Shown piece after piece: positions 35,044-44,800 of a stretch of DNA of 64,000 nucleotides. The notes beneath the pieces are model-generated. The model worked only from the letters and a program-made list of their open reading frames with translations, did no database searches and was not told where the DNA came from. The stretch is from Euzebya pacifica (GTDB lineage Bacteria > Actinomycetota > Nitriliruptoria > Euzebyales > Euzebyaceae): the NCBI RefSeq assembly GCF_003344865.1, contig NZ_CP031165.1, positions 3,043,910 through 3,107,909 on the forward strand, read 5' to 3'. A program made the position numbers and the translations under genes. Every line of letters begins with the position of its first letter. Position 1 is the first letter of the stretch.

Positions 35044-36060
35044 ATGGCTCCCGTGTTCTCCGTCCTGACCCGCCGCCAGCTCGGGCTGCTCCTCGGCGCC
35101 GTCGTTCTGCTCGCCGTCGTCGTCCTCTGCAGCCTTGCGTTCGGTGCCCGCTCCGTGCCCGTCACCGAGGCCTGGCGATCCCTGGTGGACCCCGATCCGA
35201 CGTCCAGCGACCACCTCGTCGTGCGCGACCTGCGCGTGCCCCGGACGATCGTGGGACTGGCCGTCGGTGGGGCCCTGGGCCTTGCCGGCACCGTCATGCA
35301 GGGCCTGACCCGGAACCCGTTGGCGGACCCCGGGGTGCTGGGCGTGAACGCGGGTGCGGCGGTCGGCGTCGTGGTGGCCATCAACGTCTTCGGCATCGGC
35401 TCGGCGCTGGGCTGGATGGGCTTCGCGATGGCCGGGGCCGCTGGTGCGTCCCTCGTCGTGCACCTGCTGGGCGCCCGCGGACGACACGCCTCCCCCGCAA
35501 CGCTTGCGCTGGCCGGCGCGGCGGTCGCAGCCATGCTCACCGCCGTCACGACGGCGATCCTGCTGCTCGACCAGCGCACCCTCGACCAGTTTCGCTTCTG
35601 GGTCGTCGGATCCCTCACCGGCGGGGAGGACCGGGTGCTGGCCGCCGTCAGCCCGTTCCTGGTCGCCGGCGTGGTCCTCGCCCTGCTGCTGGGCCCGACG
35701 CTGAACGCGCTTGGGCTCGGGGACGACGTCGCCGTCTCGCTCGGGCATCGCATCGAGGTGGCTCGCGCCCTCGGGCTGCTCGCCGTCGTGCTGCTCGTCG
35801 GTTCGGCGGTGAGCATCGCCGGACCGATCGGGTTCGTCGGGCTGGTCGTCCCGCACGTGGCGCGAAGCCTCGGCGGTCCGGACCATCGCTGGCTCCTCCC
35901 GGCCTCCATCGTGCTCGCGCCGCTCCTGCTGGTCGGCGCCGACGTCGTCGGCCGTCTCGTCGTCCGCCCGGGCGAGCTGCAGGTCGGCATCGTGACGGCC
36001 CTCCTCGGCGCGCCGTTCTTCGTGGCCCTGGTCCGCCGACGCCGGTTGGTGGAGTCGTGA
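35044..36060 (+). CDS. Iron-siderophore ABC transporter permease (FecCD family)
   Basis: A 338-residue inner-membrane permease with about nine to ten helices. FecCD markers include LRVPRTIVGLAVGGALGLAG (64-83), NPLADPGVLGV and a late GPIGFVGLVVPHVAR. With the next gene it forms the heterodimeric channel for ferric siderophores. ATG 35044 abuts the iron box; GTG 35053, with AGGA eight bases upstream, is an alternative start. It overlaps the next gene by 4 bp (GTGA). Confidence 0.92.
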   Translation: MAPVFSVLTRRQLGLLLGAVVLLAVVVLCSLAFGARSVPVTEAWRSLVDPDPTSSDHLVVRDLRVPRTIVGLAVGGALGLAGTVMQGLTRNPLADPGVLGVNAGAAVGVVVAINVFGIGSALGWMGFAMAGAAGASLVVHLLGARGRHASPATLALAGAAVAAMLTAVTTAILLLDQRTLDQFRFWVVGSLTGGEDRVLAAVSPFLVAGVVLALLLGPTLNALGLGDDVAVSLGHRIEVARALGLLAVVLLVGSAVSIAGPIGFVGLVVPHVARSLGGPDHRWLLPASIVLAPLLLVGADVVGRLVVRPGELQVGIVTALLGAPFFVALVRRRRLVES

Positions 36061-37130
36061 CCGACCTCCTCGACCGAGCGGAGGCGACCTCGGTGCGGGC
36101 GCCGTCGCGGGCCGTGATCCGAATCGGCCCGCTGTCCTGGCGCGTCGAACGCCGGCTCGCGTGGACCAGCCTCGCCCTGCTCGGCGTCCTCCTCGGGATC
36201 TTCGCCCTGTCCATGGTGCTCGGGGACTATCCGGTACCGCTGGCCGACATCCCCGCCGCCGTGCTGGGGCAGGGGCCGGACGACATCCGCTTCGTCGTCA
36301 AGACCCTCCGGCTCCCACGTGCGCTGACCGGTGTGCTGGTCGGGGCCGCCTTCGGGCTCTCCGGTGCCCTCCTGCAGCGGGTGACGGGCAACGTGCTGGC
36401 GAGCCCCGACATCGTCGGGATCACGGCCGGCGCGTCGGCGGCGGCGGTCGCCCTCATCGTGATCGGGGCGACCAGCGTCGCCACCGTCACCCTCGGGGCC
36501 CTCGCCGGCGGCATCGTCGTGGCGGCCCTGGTGTATGCGTTGGCCTGGCGGCAGGGCGTCGACGGCTACCGGCTCGTGCTCGTCGGCATCGGCCTGTCCT
36601 CGGCGTCGATGGCCGTGGTCCAGTACCTCCTGACCCGCGCCGACCTGACCGACGCCAGCCAGGCGATGGTGTGGCTGACCGGCAGCCTCAACGGGCGCAG
36701 CTGGGATCACGTCGTGCCGATCACCCTCGTCCTGGCCGTGCTCGTCCCCCCGACGCTGCTGGGCGGGCGCTCGCTGCGCGCGCTGCAGCTCGGGGACGAC
36801 GCCGCCCGGCAGCTCGGCCTGCGGGTCGAGACCGCACGCGGGTTGCTCGTCCTCGCGAGCGTCCTGCTGGCCGCCGTCGCCGTGGCCGCGGCCGGCCCCG
36901 TCGCCTTCGTCGCCCTGGCCGCACCGGCGATCGCCAGCAGGGTCACCGGCAGCGGTGGGGTCGCCCTCGTCCCGGCCATGGTGGTCGGCGCGTGCATGTT
37001 GCTCGGCGCCGACCTCGTTGCCCAGCACCTCCTGGGCGGCCTGCCGGTCGGCGTCGCGACCGCCATGGTCGGGGCGCCTTACCTGCTGTACCTGCTCTCG
37101 GCCGCCACCCGCTTCGGAGTGACCAGATGA
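36057..37130 (+). CDS. Iron-siderophore ABC transporter permease (FecCD family), second subunit
   Basis: A 357-residue second FecCD-type permease. It has LRLPRALTGVLVGAAFGLSG, NVLASPDIVGITAGASAAAV and GPVAFVALAAPAIASR at the positions expected in the FecD-like partner, again with about ten helices. It starts GTG inside the stop of the first permease and its stop overlaps the ATPase start (ATGA), so the three genes form one translationally coupled unit. Confidence 0.92.
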   Translation: MTDLLDRAEATSVRAPSRAVIRIGPLSWRVERRLAWTSLALLGVLLGIFALSMVLGDYPVPLADIPAAVLGQGPDDIRFVVKTLRLPRALTGVLVGAAFGLSGALLQRVTGNVLASPDIVGITAGASAAAVALIVIGATSVATVTLGALAGGIVVAALVYALAWRQGVDGYRLVLVGIGLSSASMAVVQYLLTRADLTDASQAMVWLTGSLNGRSWDHVVPITLVLAVLVPPTLLGGRSLRALQLGDDAARQLGLRVETARGLLVLASVLLAAVAVAAAGPVAFVALAAPAIASRVTGSGGVALVPAMVVGACMLLGADLVAQHLLGGLPVGVATAMVGAPYLLYLLSAATRFGVTR

Positions 37131-37996
37131 CCGCATCTCCCTCGACCGTGAGTCACCGACGCCAGGCCGACGGACGGGCCGGTTCGGCCGACGTCGTCGC
37201 GTCCGACGGACCGCTCGTCGCCAAGGGGGTGTCGCTGGCCTACGACGACCGCCTCGTCGTTGACGGGCTCGACGTCGTCGTGCCCGGCGGTCGGGTGACC
37301 GTGATCGTGGGCGCCAACGCCTGCGGGAAGTCGACGCTCCTGCGTGGCCTTGCCCGGCTGCTCCGCCCGTCGTCGGGGACCATCCACCTGGACGGGCAGG
37401 ACATCCATCGGATGCCCACCAAGGAGGTCGCACGCCGGCTCGGCCTGCTGCCGCAGGCCCCGATCGCGCCGTCGGGTATCACGGTGGCCGACCTGGTCGG
37501 ACGGGGCCGCCATCCGCACCAGCGCTGGTACGCGCAGTGGAGCGATGCCGACGAGGCGGCGGTGGGCGAGGCCCTGGCCGCCACCGGGACCACTGACCTT
37601 GCCGACAGGGCCGTCGACGAGCTGTCGGGTGGGCAGCGGCAACGTGTCTGGATCGCGATGGCCCTGGCGCAGCAGACCCCCGTCATGCTGCTGGACGAAC
37701 CGACGACCTACCTGGACCTGGCCCACCAGATCGAGGTGCTGGACCTGCTCGCGGCCCTGAACCGGACGCATGGCCGAACGGTGGTCCTGGTCCTGCACGA
37801 CCTGAACCAGGCGGCACGGTACGGCGATCACCTGATCGCGATGCAGGGCGGGCGCATCGTCGTGGAGGGCCCACCGTCGGCGGTCGTGACCGCCGAGCGC
37901 GTCGAGGAGGTCTTCGGGTTGCCGTGCCGGATCATCACCGATCCGGTGTCGGACACGCCCCTCGTGGTCCCGCTCGGCGCCGCCCACCGGAGGTAG
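37127..37996 (+). CDS. Iron-siderophore ABC transporter ATP-binding protein
   Basis: A 289-residue FecE/FepC-type ATPase that powers ferric-siderophore import. Walker A is GANACGKST (62-70), the signature is LSGGQRQR (about 166-173), Walker B VMLLDEPT (about 186-193), then a D-loop and the switch histidine in LVLHDLNQA. An N-terminal extension of about 28 residues is not part of the domain. It is the last gene of the plus-strand iron unit; the converging reductase gene begins 25 bp beyond. Confidence 0.93.
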   Translation: MTASPSTVSHRRQADGRAGSADVVASDGPLVAKGVSLAYDDRLVVDGLDVVVPGGRVTVIVGANACGKSTLLRGLARLLRPSSGTIHLDGQDIHRMPTKEVARRLGLLPQAPIAPSGITVADLVGRGRHPHQRWYAQWSDADEAAVGEALAATGTTDLADRAVDELSGGQRQRVWIAMALAQQTPVMLLDEPTTYLDLAHQIEVLDLLAALNRTHGRTVVLVLHDLNQAARYGDHLIAMQGGRIVVEGPPSAVVTAERVEEVFGLPCRIITDPVSDTPLVVPLGAAHRR

Positions 37997-38021
37997 GGGT
38001 GCGGCGCCGGGGGACGACCGG

Positions 38022-38819
38022 TCAGCGGGCCGTCGTCAACCGCCAGTAGGCAAGCAGCGACCGATGGGTCCCGGCCACACGGGCGGTCCGGGCCACCTCC
38101 CGGAGGGCGTCCACGGTTCGGTGCTCGGCAGCCGCCCAGACGAACACGTCGGGGGTCAGCCGCTCGGCTGCCAGGGCGTCCTCCAGCAGCGTGGTCGAAC
38201 CGGCAGGGGCCCCATTGCGGTACAGCCAGCGGACCTCTGCGTCCCCGGTGTCCAGCAGGGGCTGGCGTGTCGACGGGGAGTCGGTTTCAGCCAGGAGGAG
38301 CGCTGGCATGCCGGGCGGCCGGGCGCGGAGGGCCCTGCCGGCCGCTGGCGTGCCCGTCTCGTCGGCGCAGAGGACCCACCGATCCGCATCCGCTGGCGGA
38401 TGGAACGTGGTCCTCGGGCCCCAGATGGCCACCGGGTCCCCCGGTCGTGCACGGGCAGCCCAGGCAGAGCCGTCCCCCTCGTCGCCGTGCAGGACCATCA
38501 GGACGTCGAGCTCCGCGCGATCGGGTCGGTGGTCCCAGACCGTGTAGTAGGCGCCGACGGCCCGGTCCCGTGCCGGGGTGGCCGCGTGGGCCTCCCACGA
38601 GAAGGACTCGTCCACGGTGAGATCGGACCGGCCGGGTGGGGGCAGGAGGAGGTGGAAGAAGGCGTCGGGGCCGGGGAGGTCGAGGTCTGCGAGCGCCGGC
38701 CCGGTCAGGGTGACGCGGCGCAACGCCCGGTGCACGTCCTCTGCAGCCACCACCCGGGTCAGGAGCGTGCGGATCACCGGCTCGACCTCGGCGGATGTCG
38801 GTGTCGACACGGCCGTCAC
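38022..38819 (-). CDS. Siderophore-interacting protein (ferric-siderophore reductase)
   Basis: A 265-residue flavoprotein of the SIP/ViuB family. It has an N-terminal FAD-binding barrel (about 15-130) and a C-terminal SIP domain with RWVLCADETGTPAAGRAL, VFVWAAAEH and a final LLAYWR. These enzymes release iron by reducing ferric siderophores in the cytoplasm. The start GTG 38819 overlaps the binding-protein stop (GTGA), so the two genes are coupled and likely share the iron-boxed promoter at 40350-40363. Confidence 0.9.
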   Translation of the reverse strand: MTAVSTPTSAEVEPVIRTLLTRVVAAEDVHRALRRVTLTGPALADLDLPGPDAFFHLLLPPPGRSDLTVDESFSWEAHAATPARDRAVGAYYTVWDHRPDRAELDVLMVLHGDEGDGSAWAARARPGDPVAIWGPRTTFHPPADADRWVLCADETGTPAAGRALRARPPGMPALLLAETDSPSTRQPLLDTGDAEVRWLYRNGAPAGSTTLLEDALAAERLTPDVFVWAAAEHRTVDALREVARTARVAGTHRSLLAYWRLTTAR

Positions 38820-40327
38820 TGCTCGCAGGGAACCCGGGCGGAGGCCATGAAGGTGCACAGCTCGGTCGTGGGGACCTGCCACACCCCGTCGGCCCTGCCG
38901 AGGGTCCCGGTCTGACCTCGGTAGGCGGGACTGCCCCCGAACAGGACGTCGTAGGTGATCTCGGCGGTGTCGCCGTCCACGACGACGGCAGTGGGGTGCA
39001 TGGCGATCCCGCCGACCGCGTCCCCAGCCGACGCGTAGGCCTCCAGCGTCCCGCCGACCGCATCCGCGTCCTCGAGGTGCGCGCCCTTCTCGGCCGCTGG
39101 CGCAGTGGAGTCGAAGACCAGCGACCAGGCCGAGGCGGCCGCGGCCTGGTCGTCGTCCTCGAAGGTCACCGGCTCGGCCGTCTCGGCGCCGGCCTCCTCG
39201 TCGTCGACGGCAGCTGCGTCGGAGGAGGACTCGGCGAACGCCGACGGCGGGACTTCGGTGGCGGGGTCCCCGTCCACGGCGGCCTCGAGCTGGGGCACGA
39301 GGCTGTCCAGCAGCGCGGGCAGGCTCAGGAGGCTGCCGAAGGAGAAGGCGCCGGCGGTCTCGGTGTCGAGGAAGACCTCGCGGCCTTCCCGAACGGCGGT
39401 CAGGGTGTCCCGCAGGGCCATGTCGCGGATCGCGGCGTCGTCCTCGGGACCTGCGGTGACCCAGACGATGACGTCGGTGTCCAGCAGGTCGGTCTGCTCG
39501 GCGGAGAAGGACGCGTAGAACTGGTCACCGGCGATCTCGTCGTACACCTCGGGGGTCACGAAGCCCATGTCGGCCAGGAGGCGGGCGCGACCGTCCTCGC
39601 TGGCATAGGCACCGGGCTGCCCGTCGAACGCGAAGGCCACCGCTGCGGACGCCCCGTCGAAGGACGGGTGTTCCGCCCTGATGTCGGCCAGGCGAGCCTC
39701 GATGGCGTCCACCTGCTGCTCGGCCTCGTCGAGACGACCGATGGCCGCACCGATTCGCAGCGCGCGGTCCTGCCATGGGGTGCCGTACGCGACGAAGTCA
39801 GCGGACTGCGCGACCGTCGGGGCGATCGCGCTCAGCAGGCCGTAGTCCTGGTCGGTCATGCCCGAGGACACCCCGACGATCAGGTCGGGGTCCAGCGCCG
39901 CGATCGCCTCGAAGTCCAGCTCCGCGGGGGAGAGGACCGCAGGCTCGGCATCGCCGAGTGCCTCGACCGCCCAGGGCCACACGGCGAACGGCTGCTCGCC
40001 GTACCAGTCGCGGATGCCGACCGGCACCACGCCGAGTGCGAGCAGGTCGTCCTGGTCGTTGAAGCCGACCGACACGACCCGTTCGGGCTCCGACGGCACG
40101 ACCGTCTCGCCGAACTGGTGCTCGATGGTGACCGGGAACACCGACTCGGTGTCCTCGGCGGGCACCGAGCCCGTGGCCGTCGAGCTTGCGGACGAGGAGG
40201 ACGAAGACGACGAGGAGTCGGCGGAATCCTCGGAGGTTGACGCGGAGGTCCCGCATGCGGCCACGAGGACGGCCAGCAGGACGGCCACGATGGGGGCGGG
40301 GACACGGCGGAAACGAGATGCACTCAT
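38816..40327 (-). CDS. Iron-siderophore binding lipoprotein fused to an Mtb12-like domain
   Basis: A 503-residue lipoprotein. The signal peptide ends LVAAC (lipid at Cys25) and is followed by a Ser-rich linker (about 36-52). Residues about 65-345 are a FecB/FhuD-type periplasmic-binding domain (ERVVSVGFNDQDDLLALGVVPVG, LDPDLIVGVSSG) that delivers ferric siderophore to the permease. An acidic Ser/Ala-rich linker then leads to a C-terminal domain of about 110 residues (about 392-503). Its pattern of FDSTAPAAEKGAHLED, VVVDGDTAEITYDVLFGG and DGVWQVPTTELC resembles the mycobacterial Mtb12 low-molecular-weight antigen. That fusion is unusual. The stop overlaps the SIP start. An iron box lies 23 bp upstream of ATG 40327. 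Confidence 0.87.
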   Translation of the reverse strand: MSASRFRRVPAPIVAVLLAVLVAACGTSASTSEDSADSSSSSSSSSASSTATGSVPAEDTESVFPVTIEHQFGETVVPSEPERVVSVGFNDQDDLLALGVVPVGIRDWYGEQPFAVWPWAVEALGDAEPAVLSPAELDFEAIAALDPDLIVGVSSGMTDQDYGLLSAIAPTVAQSADFVAYGTPWQDRALRIGAAIGRLDEAEQQVDAIEARLADIRAEHPSFDGASAAVAFAFDGQPGAYASEDGRARLLADMGFVTPEVYDEIAGDQFYASFSAEQTDLLDTDVIVWVTAGPEDDAAIRDMALRDTLTAVREGREVFLDTETAGAFSFGSLLSLPALLDSLVPQLEAAVDGDPATEVPPSAFAESSSDAAAVDDEEAGAETAEPVTFEDDDQAAAASAWSLVFDSTAPAAEKGAHLEDADAVGGTLEAYASAGDAVGGIAMHPTAVVVDGDTAEITYDVLFGGSPAYRGQTGTLGRADGVWQVPTTELCTFMASARVPCEQ

Positions 40328-40349
40328 GCACCCGTTGTACCGTATGAAG

Positions 40350-40363
40350 TTAGGTTTACCTAA
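40350..40363 (-). promoter_or_regulatory. Iron-box core before the binding-protein/SIP operon
   Basis: TTAGGTTTACCTAA, read on the plus strand, is a palindromic DtxR/IdeR core: 12 of 14 positions match the first 14 bases of the DtxR consensus. It lies in the 37-bp gap between the CBS gene stop and ATG 40327, with TACGGT and TACAAC -10-like hexamers just downstream on the minus strand. Confidence 0.65.
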
Positions 40364-40364
40364 A

Positions 40365-40805
40365 TCAGTCCGACGGTGTGGCCGCGGAACCGAGGTCGGG
40401 GTCCGCCGTCAGGGCCGCGAGCAGGCAGTCGGTCGTCGTGATGATGCCGACCAGCCGGCCGTCCTCGACCACGGGGACGGCGCTGATGTGCCGCGACATC
40501 ATCACGCGAGCGGCATCACCGACGCTTGCGTCAGGACCGATGTGGTGGACGGATGCGGCCATGACCGACGCGACGTCCCGGCCGTGGCCGGACACCGCCT
40601 TCACCCCGTCGAGGGATCCGCACTCGGCGAGGGATCCCTCGTCGATCCGCACGTCGCGGTCGCTCACGATGCCGACGAGCATCCCCTCCTGCACGACGGG
40701 GAGGTGGCGGATGCCGTTGCGCTGCATCGTCGCCCGGGCCTGGTGGACCTCGGTGGTCGGCTCGACCACCACCGGGTCGTTGGCCATCCACTGCCGCACG
40801 GTCAT
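40365..40805 (-). CDS. CBS-domain pair protein
   Basis: A 146-residue protein consisting almost only of two CBS motifs (a Bateman module): RHLPVVQEGMLVGIVSDRDV and ISAVPVVEDGRLVGIITTTD. Such modules bind adenosyl ligands such as AMP or ATP and regulate partners or act as stand-alone sensors. ATG 40805 has a GGAGG site. The gene lies just upstream of the iron-binding lipoprotein on the same strand but is separated by an iron-box promoter. Confidence 0.88.
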   Translation of the reverse strand: MTVRQWMANDPVVVEPTTEVHQARATMQRNGIRHLPVVQEGMLVGIVSDRDVRIDEGSLAECGSLDGVKAVSGHGRDVASVMAASVHHIGPDASVGDAARVMMSRHISAVPVVEDGRLVGIITTTDCLLAALTADPDLGSAATPSD

Positions 40806-40879
40806 CGCTGCGTCGCCTCCCTCGGCGTCGGTAGGATCGATCGGCTGGAGTATGGCCCATCGGTGGGGGAGGACGTTGC

Positions 40880-40960
40880 GTGTCGGGGCTGGAGGAGGAT
40901 CTCGCCGCCGCGCGTGGCGCCGGCGCGGTGGGCGCACTGCTCCGGAACGCGGACGGGTGA
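40880..40960 (+). CDS. Possible 26-residue small ORF
   Basis: GTG 40880 is preceded by a good ribosome site (GGGGGAGG, 40865-40872) with a seven-base spacer. The predicted peptide is short and ordinary, with acidic-Ala-Gly composition (SGLEEDLAAARGAGAVGALL). It sits in the 313-bp gap 40806-41118 between two divergent genes. The rest of that gap holds no other gene I can support. It may be a small protein or a remnant of a longer gene. Confidence 0.25.
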   Translation: MSGLEEDLAAARGAGAVGALLRNADG

Positions 40961-41118
40961 CCGGAGCGTGTCGGGACCGGCGGTCCCGATGTGGGTGCCG
41001 TGAACGCTCGTTGAAGAACGGCGCAGGAGCCGGCTACGGGGCGGATTCGGTCCCGACCGCTGGGTAGAACCGCAGCGCCCCGATCACCCGCAGTCCCCGG
41101 ATCACGAGGTCCTCTTCA

Positions 41119-41838
41119 GTGCTGTCCCCGACCAGCCGCATCCGTGCGTTCGCGTCCCGTCTCGTCTGCATCGTCACGCTGACCGTCGTGTCGATGGTGT
41201 CGCTGACGGCAGGCGCCGCTGCCCACTTCGCCACGATCGGGTTCAGCGACATCACCCTCGGCGAGGGCGGAATGGCCTACGACCTGTGGCTGGACCCCTA
41301 CCACCTGGCGACCCTCCTGCCCCTGGATGCCAACGACAACACGATCGTGTCCGCGGCAGAGGTGCAGGAAGCCGGCGACCTGCTGACAGCCCTCGCCGAG
41401 GACGCGGTCGTCGTGGAGCAGGACGGCACCGCCGTCCCGGTAGCGGCCGGCACCCCCCGCCTCGTCACGGGCGAGGACGTCCCGCAGGACGTGGCCACGA
41501 TCGACGCGGACTTCCCCCTCGTCGCCTTCCACCTCACCGCCGACGGCCCCCTTGACCCGAGCCGTACCTCCATCACCTACGGCCTGCTGCTGATGGACGC
41601 CGCCGAACCCCACCGCAACGTCGGACGACTGCGCGGCCCCGCCGGCACCCAGCCCATCGAGTTCGCCCCCGACCACAACCGCCTGGTCCCCGCCGACCTG
41701 GTCGGCGTCCTGAACGCCCCGTCCTCCCCCCGGCTCGCCGCGGCTGCCCCGATGGGCGTCAGCGCGGTCCTCCTGCTCCTCCTGATTCTCCTCATCGCCC
41801 GCCGCCGCGGGCACGCCCCACGTCCCGCCACCACCTGA
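41119..41838 (+). CDS. Exported membrane-anchored protein, HupE/UreJ-like ectodomain with EF-hand-like loop
   Basis: A 239-residue protein with a signal peptide (about 1-35), a mature start AHFATIGFSDI, an outside domain and a C-terminal helix (about 210-228) followed by a basic ARRRGHA tail, so it should be anchored with the domain outside. DANDNTIVSAAE (70-81) fits a calcium-binding EF-hand loop. The order His-start, lipophilic strand, EF loop resembles the outer domain of HupE/UreJ_2 proteins, but the multi-helix metal-transport part is missing. The GTG at 41119 is the likely start. The stop overlaps the ribosome site of the giant gene 14 bp downstream, which suggests coupled expression. 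Confidence 0.6.
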   Translation: MLSPTSRIRAFASRLVCIVTLTVVSMVSLTAGAAAHFATIGFSDITLGEGGMAYDLWLDPYHLATLLPLDANDNTIVSAAEVQEAGDLLTALAEDAVVVEQDGTAVPVAAGTPRLVTGEDVPQDVATIDADFPLVAFHLTADGPLDPSRTSITYGLLLMDAAEPHRNVGRLRGPAGTQPIEFAPDHNRLVPADLVGVLNAPSSPRLAAAAPMGVSAVLLLLLILLIARRRGHAPRPATT

Positions 41839-41852
41839 AGGTCTGCCACACC

Positions 41853-44800
41853 ATGCGTTCCCTCCTCGCCCTCCTCGTCGTTGCCCTGCTGGGCAGCGTC
41901 CTCGCTGCGCCAACACCGGCCGTGGCCCAGGAGCCTCGTGCCGGCACCGACGTCGGCCCGTCCGACACCACCGGCCCCAGCAGGACCCAGGACATCGGTC
42001 CCGCGGTGCCGTACGCCTTCGTCCGCAACGGCGTCGTGCAGGCCAACATCACCATGACGGGTGGTGCCGGCAACAACACGGCTGGCACCTTCGAGGCGGG
42101 GGCCATCGCCGACCTGTATCCCCGTGACACCGATCGCTACGAGGGGCTGGACTGGACCGAGACGGTCCTTTCCGCCGACCGGGTGACCTCCGCCGGCGCG
42201 GCCGATGACTGGAACCGCGACGGCGAACAGCTCGCGCTCGACGACGTCAACGTCGTGGGGGACACCATCGTGGCGGATGGCTGCATCGACGCGAGCGACA
42301 GCGTCGCCGGATGCACCGACGACCTCTCGATCAGCGTGGCCTACGAGGCGCTGGCCGAGGTCCCGATCGTCAAGCAGACCATCACCGTCACCAACGACGG
42401 TGCGGCCGCGGTGGACCGCACCTTCGGCTACATCGCCGATCCGGACACCAACTCGGGCGGGTCGACGGACGCCTCCATCGCCCCCAACGGCGCGACCAAC
42501 CCCGGTTTCGTGCAGATTCCCGCCGGCGGCTGGGAACGCAACGTCCTGTACAACGGCGCCCTCTTCGCCGACGGCGTCCCAGCGCACGGCATCGCGTGGT
42601 TCGAGGACGAGCCCTACGCGCTGTACGCCGGCAGCAACTTCATCGCCTCGGCGTTCTGGGACCTGTCGGTGCCGGCCGGCGGCAGCGCCGAGCTGAGCTG
42701 GTACCACATCGTGGAGTACCCCACCGACGGGCCCGATGTGGCGGACGCCATCGTGCAGCTGGCCGCAGACATCCCGCAACACGACGACGACGTCATCGAG
42801 ACCGACGAGCGGATCACCGGTCGGGTCGCCGACGTGGACGGCGCCGCGGTCGCCGGGGCCACCGTCGTCGTCCGCTCAGTTGGCGCGGAGGAGGTCGATC
42901 GGGCCACCACCCGCGCGGACGGCACCTACACCCTGCGGGTCCCCCCGGGCACCTACACCCTGACCGCGTCGAAGCTGGGCCACGGCGACGGATCCGGATC
43001 CGTCGAGGTTCCCGCCGACGACGGGATCACCGAGTACACCGTCGACCTCGAGCTTCCGCCCGGTCGCGCCCACGCCGGTGATGGCCTCGTCGTCGACGGT
43101 CCCGTCCGCCAGGGCCAGCCGACCGACCTGACCATCGTCAACGACCGCCTGGCCATGGTCGTGTCCAACGGCACCATCGACGGCCAGCTCGAACCCGTGT
43201 CGCTCGGCAAGCCGCTGGACTGGGCCGTGCACGGGCAGGGCGACGAGATCGACTGGCTGCACCTGCCGTGGATCGACGAGGCACGTCCCACGGGTGAGGA
43301 CTCCTACCAGGCTCGCACCGTCCGGTCGGAGGTCGTGGAGGTCGTCGACGAGGACGACCTGGACCGGGCGGCCATCCGCACCACCGGCTTCTACGACCCC
43401 GACGGCAACGGGGTCCGGGACGACGCGATCAGCGTGGACGTCGAGACCGTCTTCGAGATCGAGACCGGCGCCGACCACATCACCGCCGAGTCGAGCTTCA
43501 CCAACACCGGCACCGATCCCGTCACCCTCTGGATCGGCGACGTGATCGACCACGACGGCGCCGGGCAGCACAGCTTCGTGCCCGGTGTCGGCGTCGTCAC
43601 CCACAACGACGGGCTGGACTACCAGCCGACCGAACCATGGGTCGCCCAGACCGGTGCGTCCAGCGGTGAGTACGGATTCGTCTACACCGACCTGGCCGCA
43701 GCCGACCTCCAGGTCGTCGCGTCCGGGCGGTTCGTGACCACCCAGACCGAGGTCACCATCCCGGCCGGCGGGACCCACACCCTGAGCCGGCGGCTCGTCG
43801 CCGTCGACCGCGGTGACGCCCAGGAGCCCTTCGAGGCCTTCCGCGACGCCTACGACGACCACCTCGCCGAGCTCACCGGCGTGGAGATCGAGCTGGACCC
43901 GGGTGCCGAAACCCTGACGGCGGGACAGGAGACGACCGCCACCGTGGTCGTCCGCAACGTCGGCGAGGATCCGATCACCGGCGTCGACGTCCGGCTGAGC
44001 AGCGCTGGCGGAGGCATCACGGTCCTCGGCACGGCGCTCCGCACCATCGACCTGGCCGCCGGCGAATCCAGCAGCCAGGAGTGGACCCTGCGTGCCGACG
44101 CCGGGGGGCGGGCGCAGATCACCGCCACCGTGGTCCACGACGGACGGGAACGCACGCGCACCGGCCGCATCTTCGTCAACGGGCCGGGCTGGTACTGGGG
44201 GGACAACCACAGCCACTCCATCCACAGCGACGGCTCCGGGACGATCGCAGAGAACGTCGCGTCCGCGCGCGCTTACGGCCTGTCGTGGTTGACCGCCACC
44301 GACCACAACACCCTCAGCCAGGCCAGCGACATGGCGGCGGAGAACCGCGATGACTTCGTGGCCCTCGTGGGCCAGGAGATCACCTGTGGCGACGGGCACT
44401 CGTTGGGCTACGACATCGGTACGACCAACGCCGACCTCATCGCGTGCGGCACCGGTCAGTCGCGCATCGACGACACGAACGCCGCGAACGGCGGCCGAGG
44501 CTTCTTCTACATCGCCCACCCGTACTACCCGGGGCTGGAGTGGGACGACTGGGGCGTTGACGGCCTGACGGGCATCGAGGTGTGGAACGGCTTCTACCCG
44601 CCGCTGCACACCGTCAACAACGGCGCGTTCGCCCGCTGGGACGAACGACTTCGGGCCGGCGAGACCATCCTCGGCATCGCCAACTCCGACGCCCACAACT
44701 CCGGCAAGATCGGCAGCCCGCACATCCGGGCGTGTCTGCCGCAGCTGGCCGCCGACCCGATCGTTGAGGTCCAGCAGTCCGGCTACTTCTACGGATCCAA

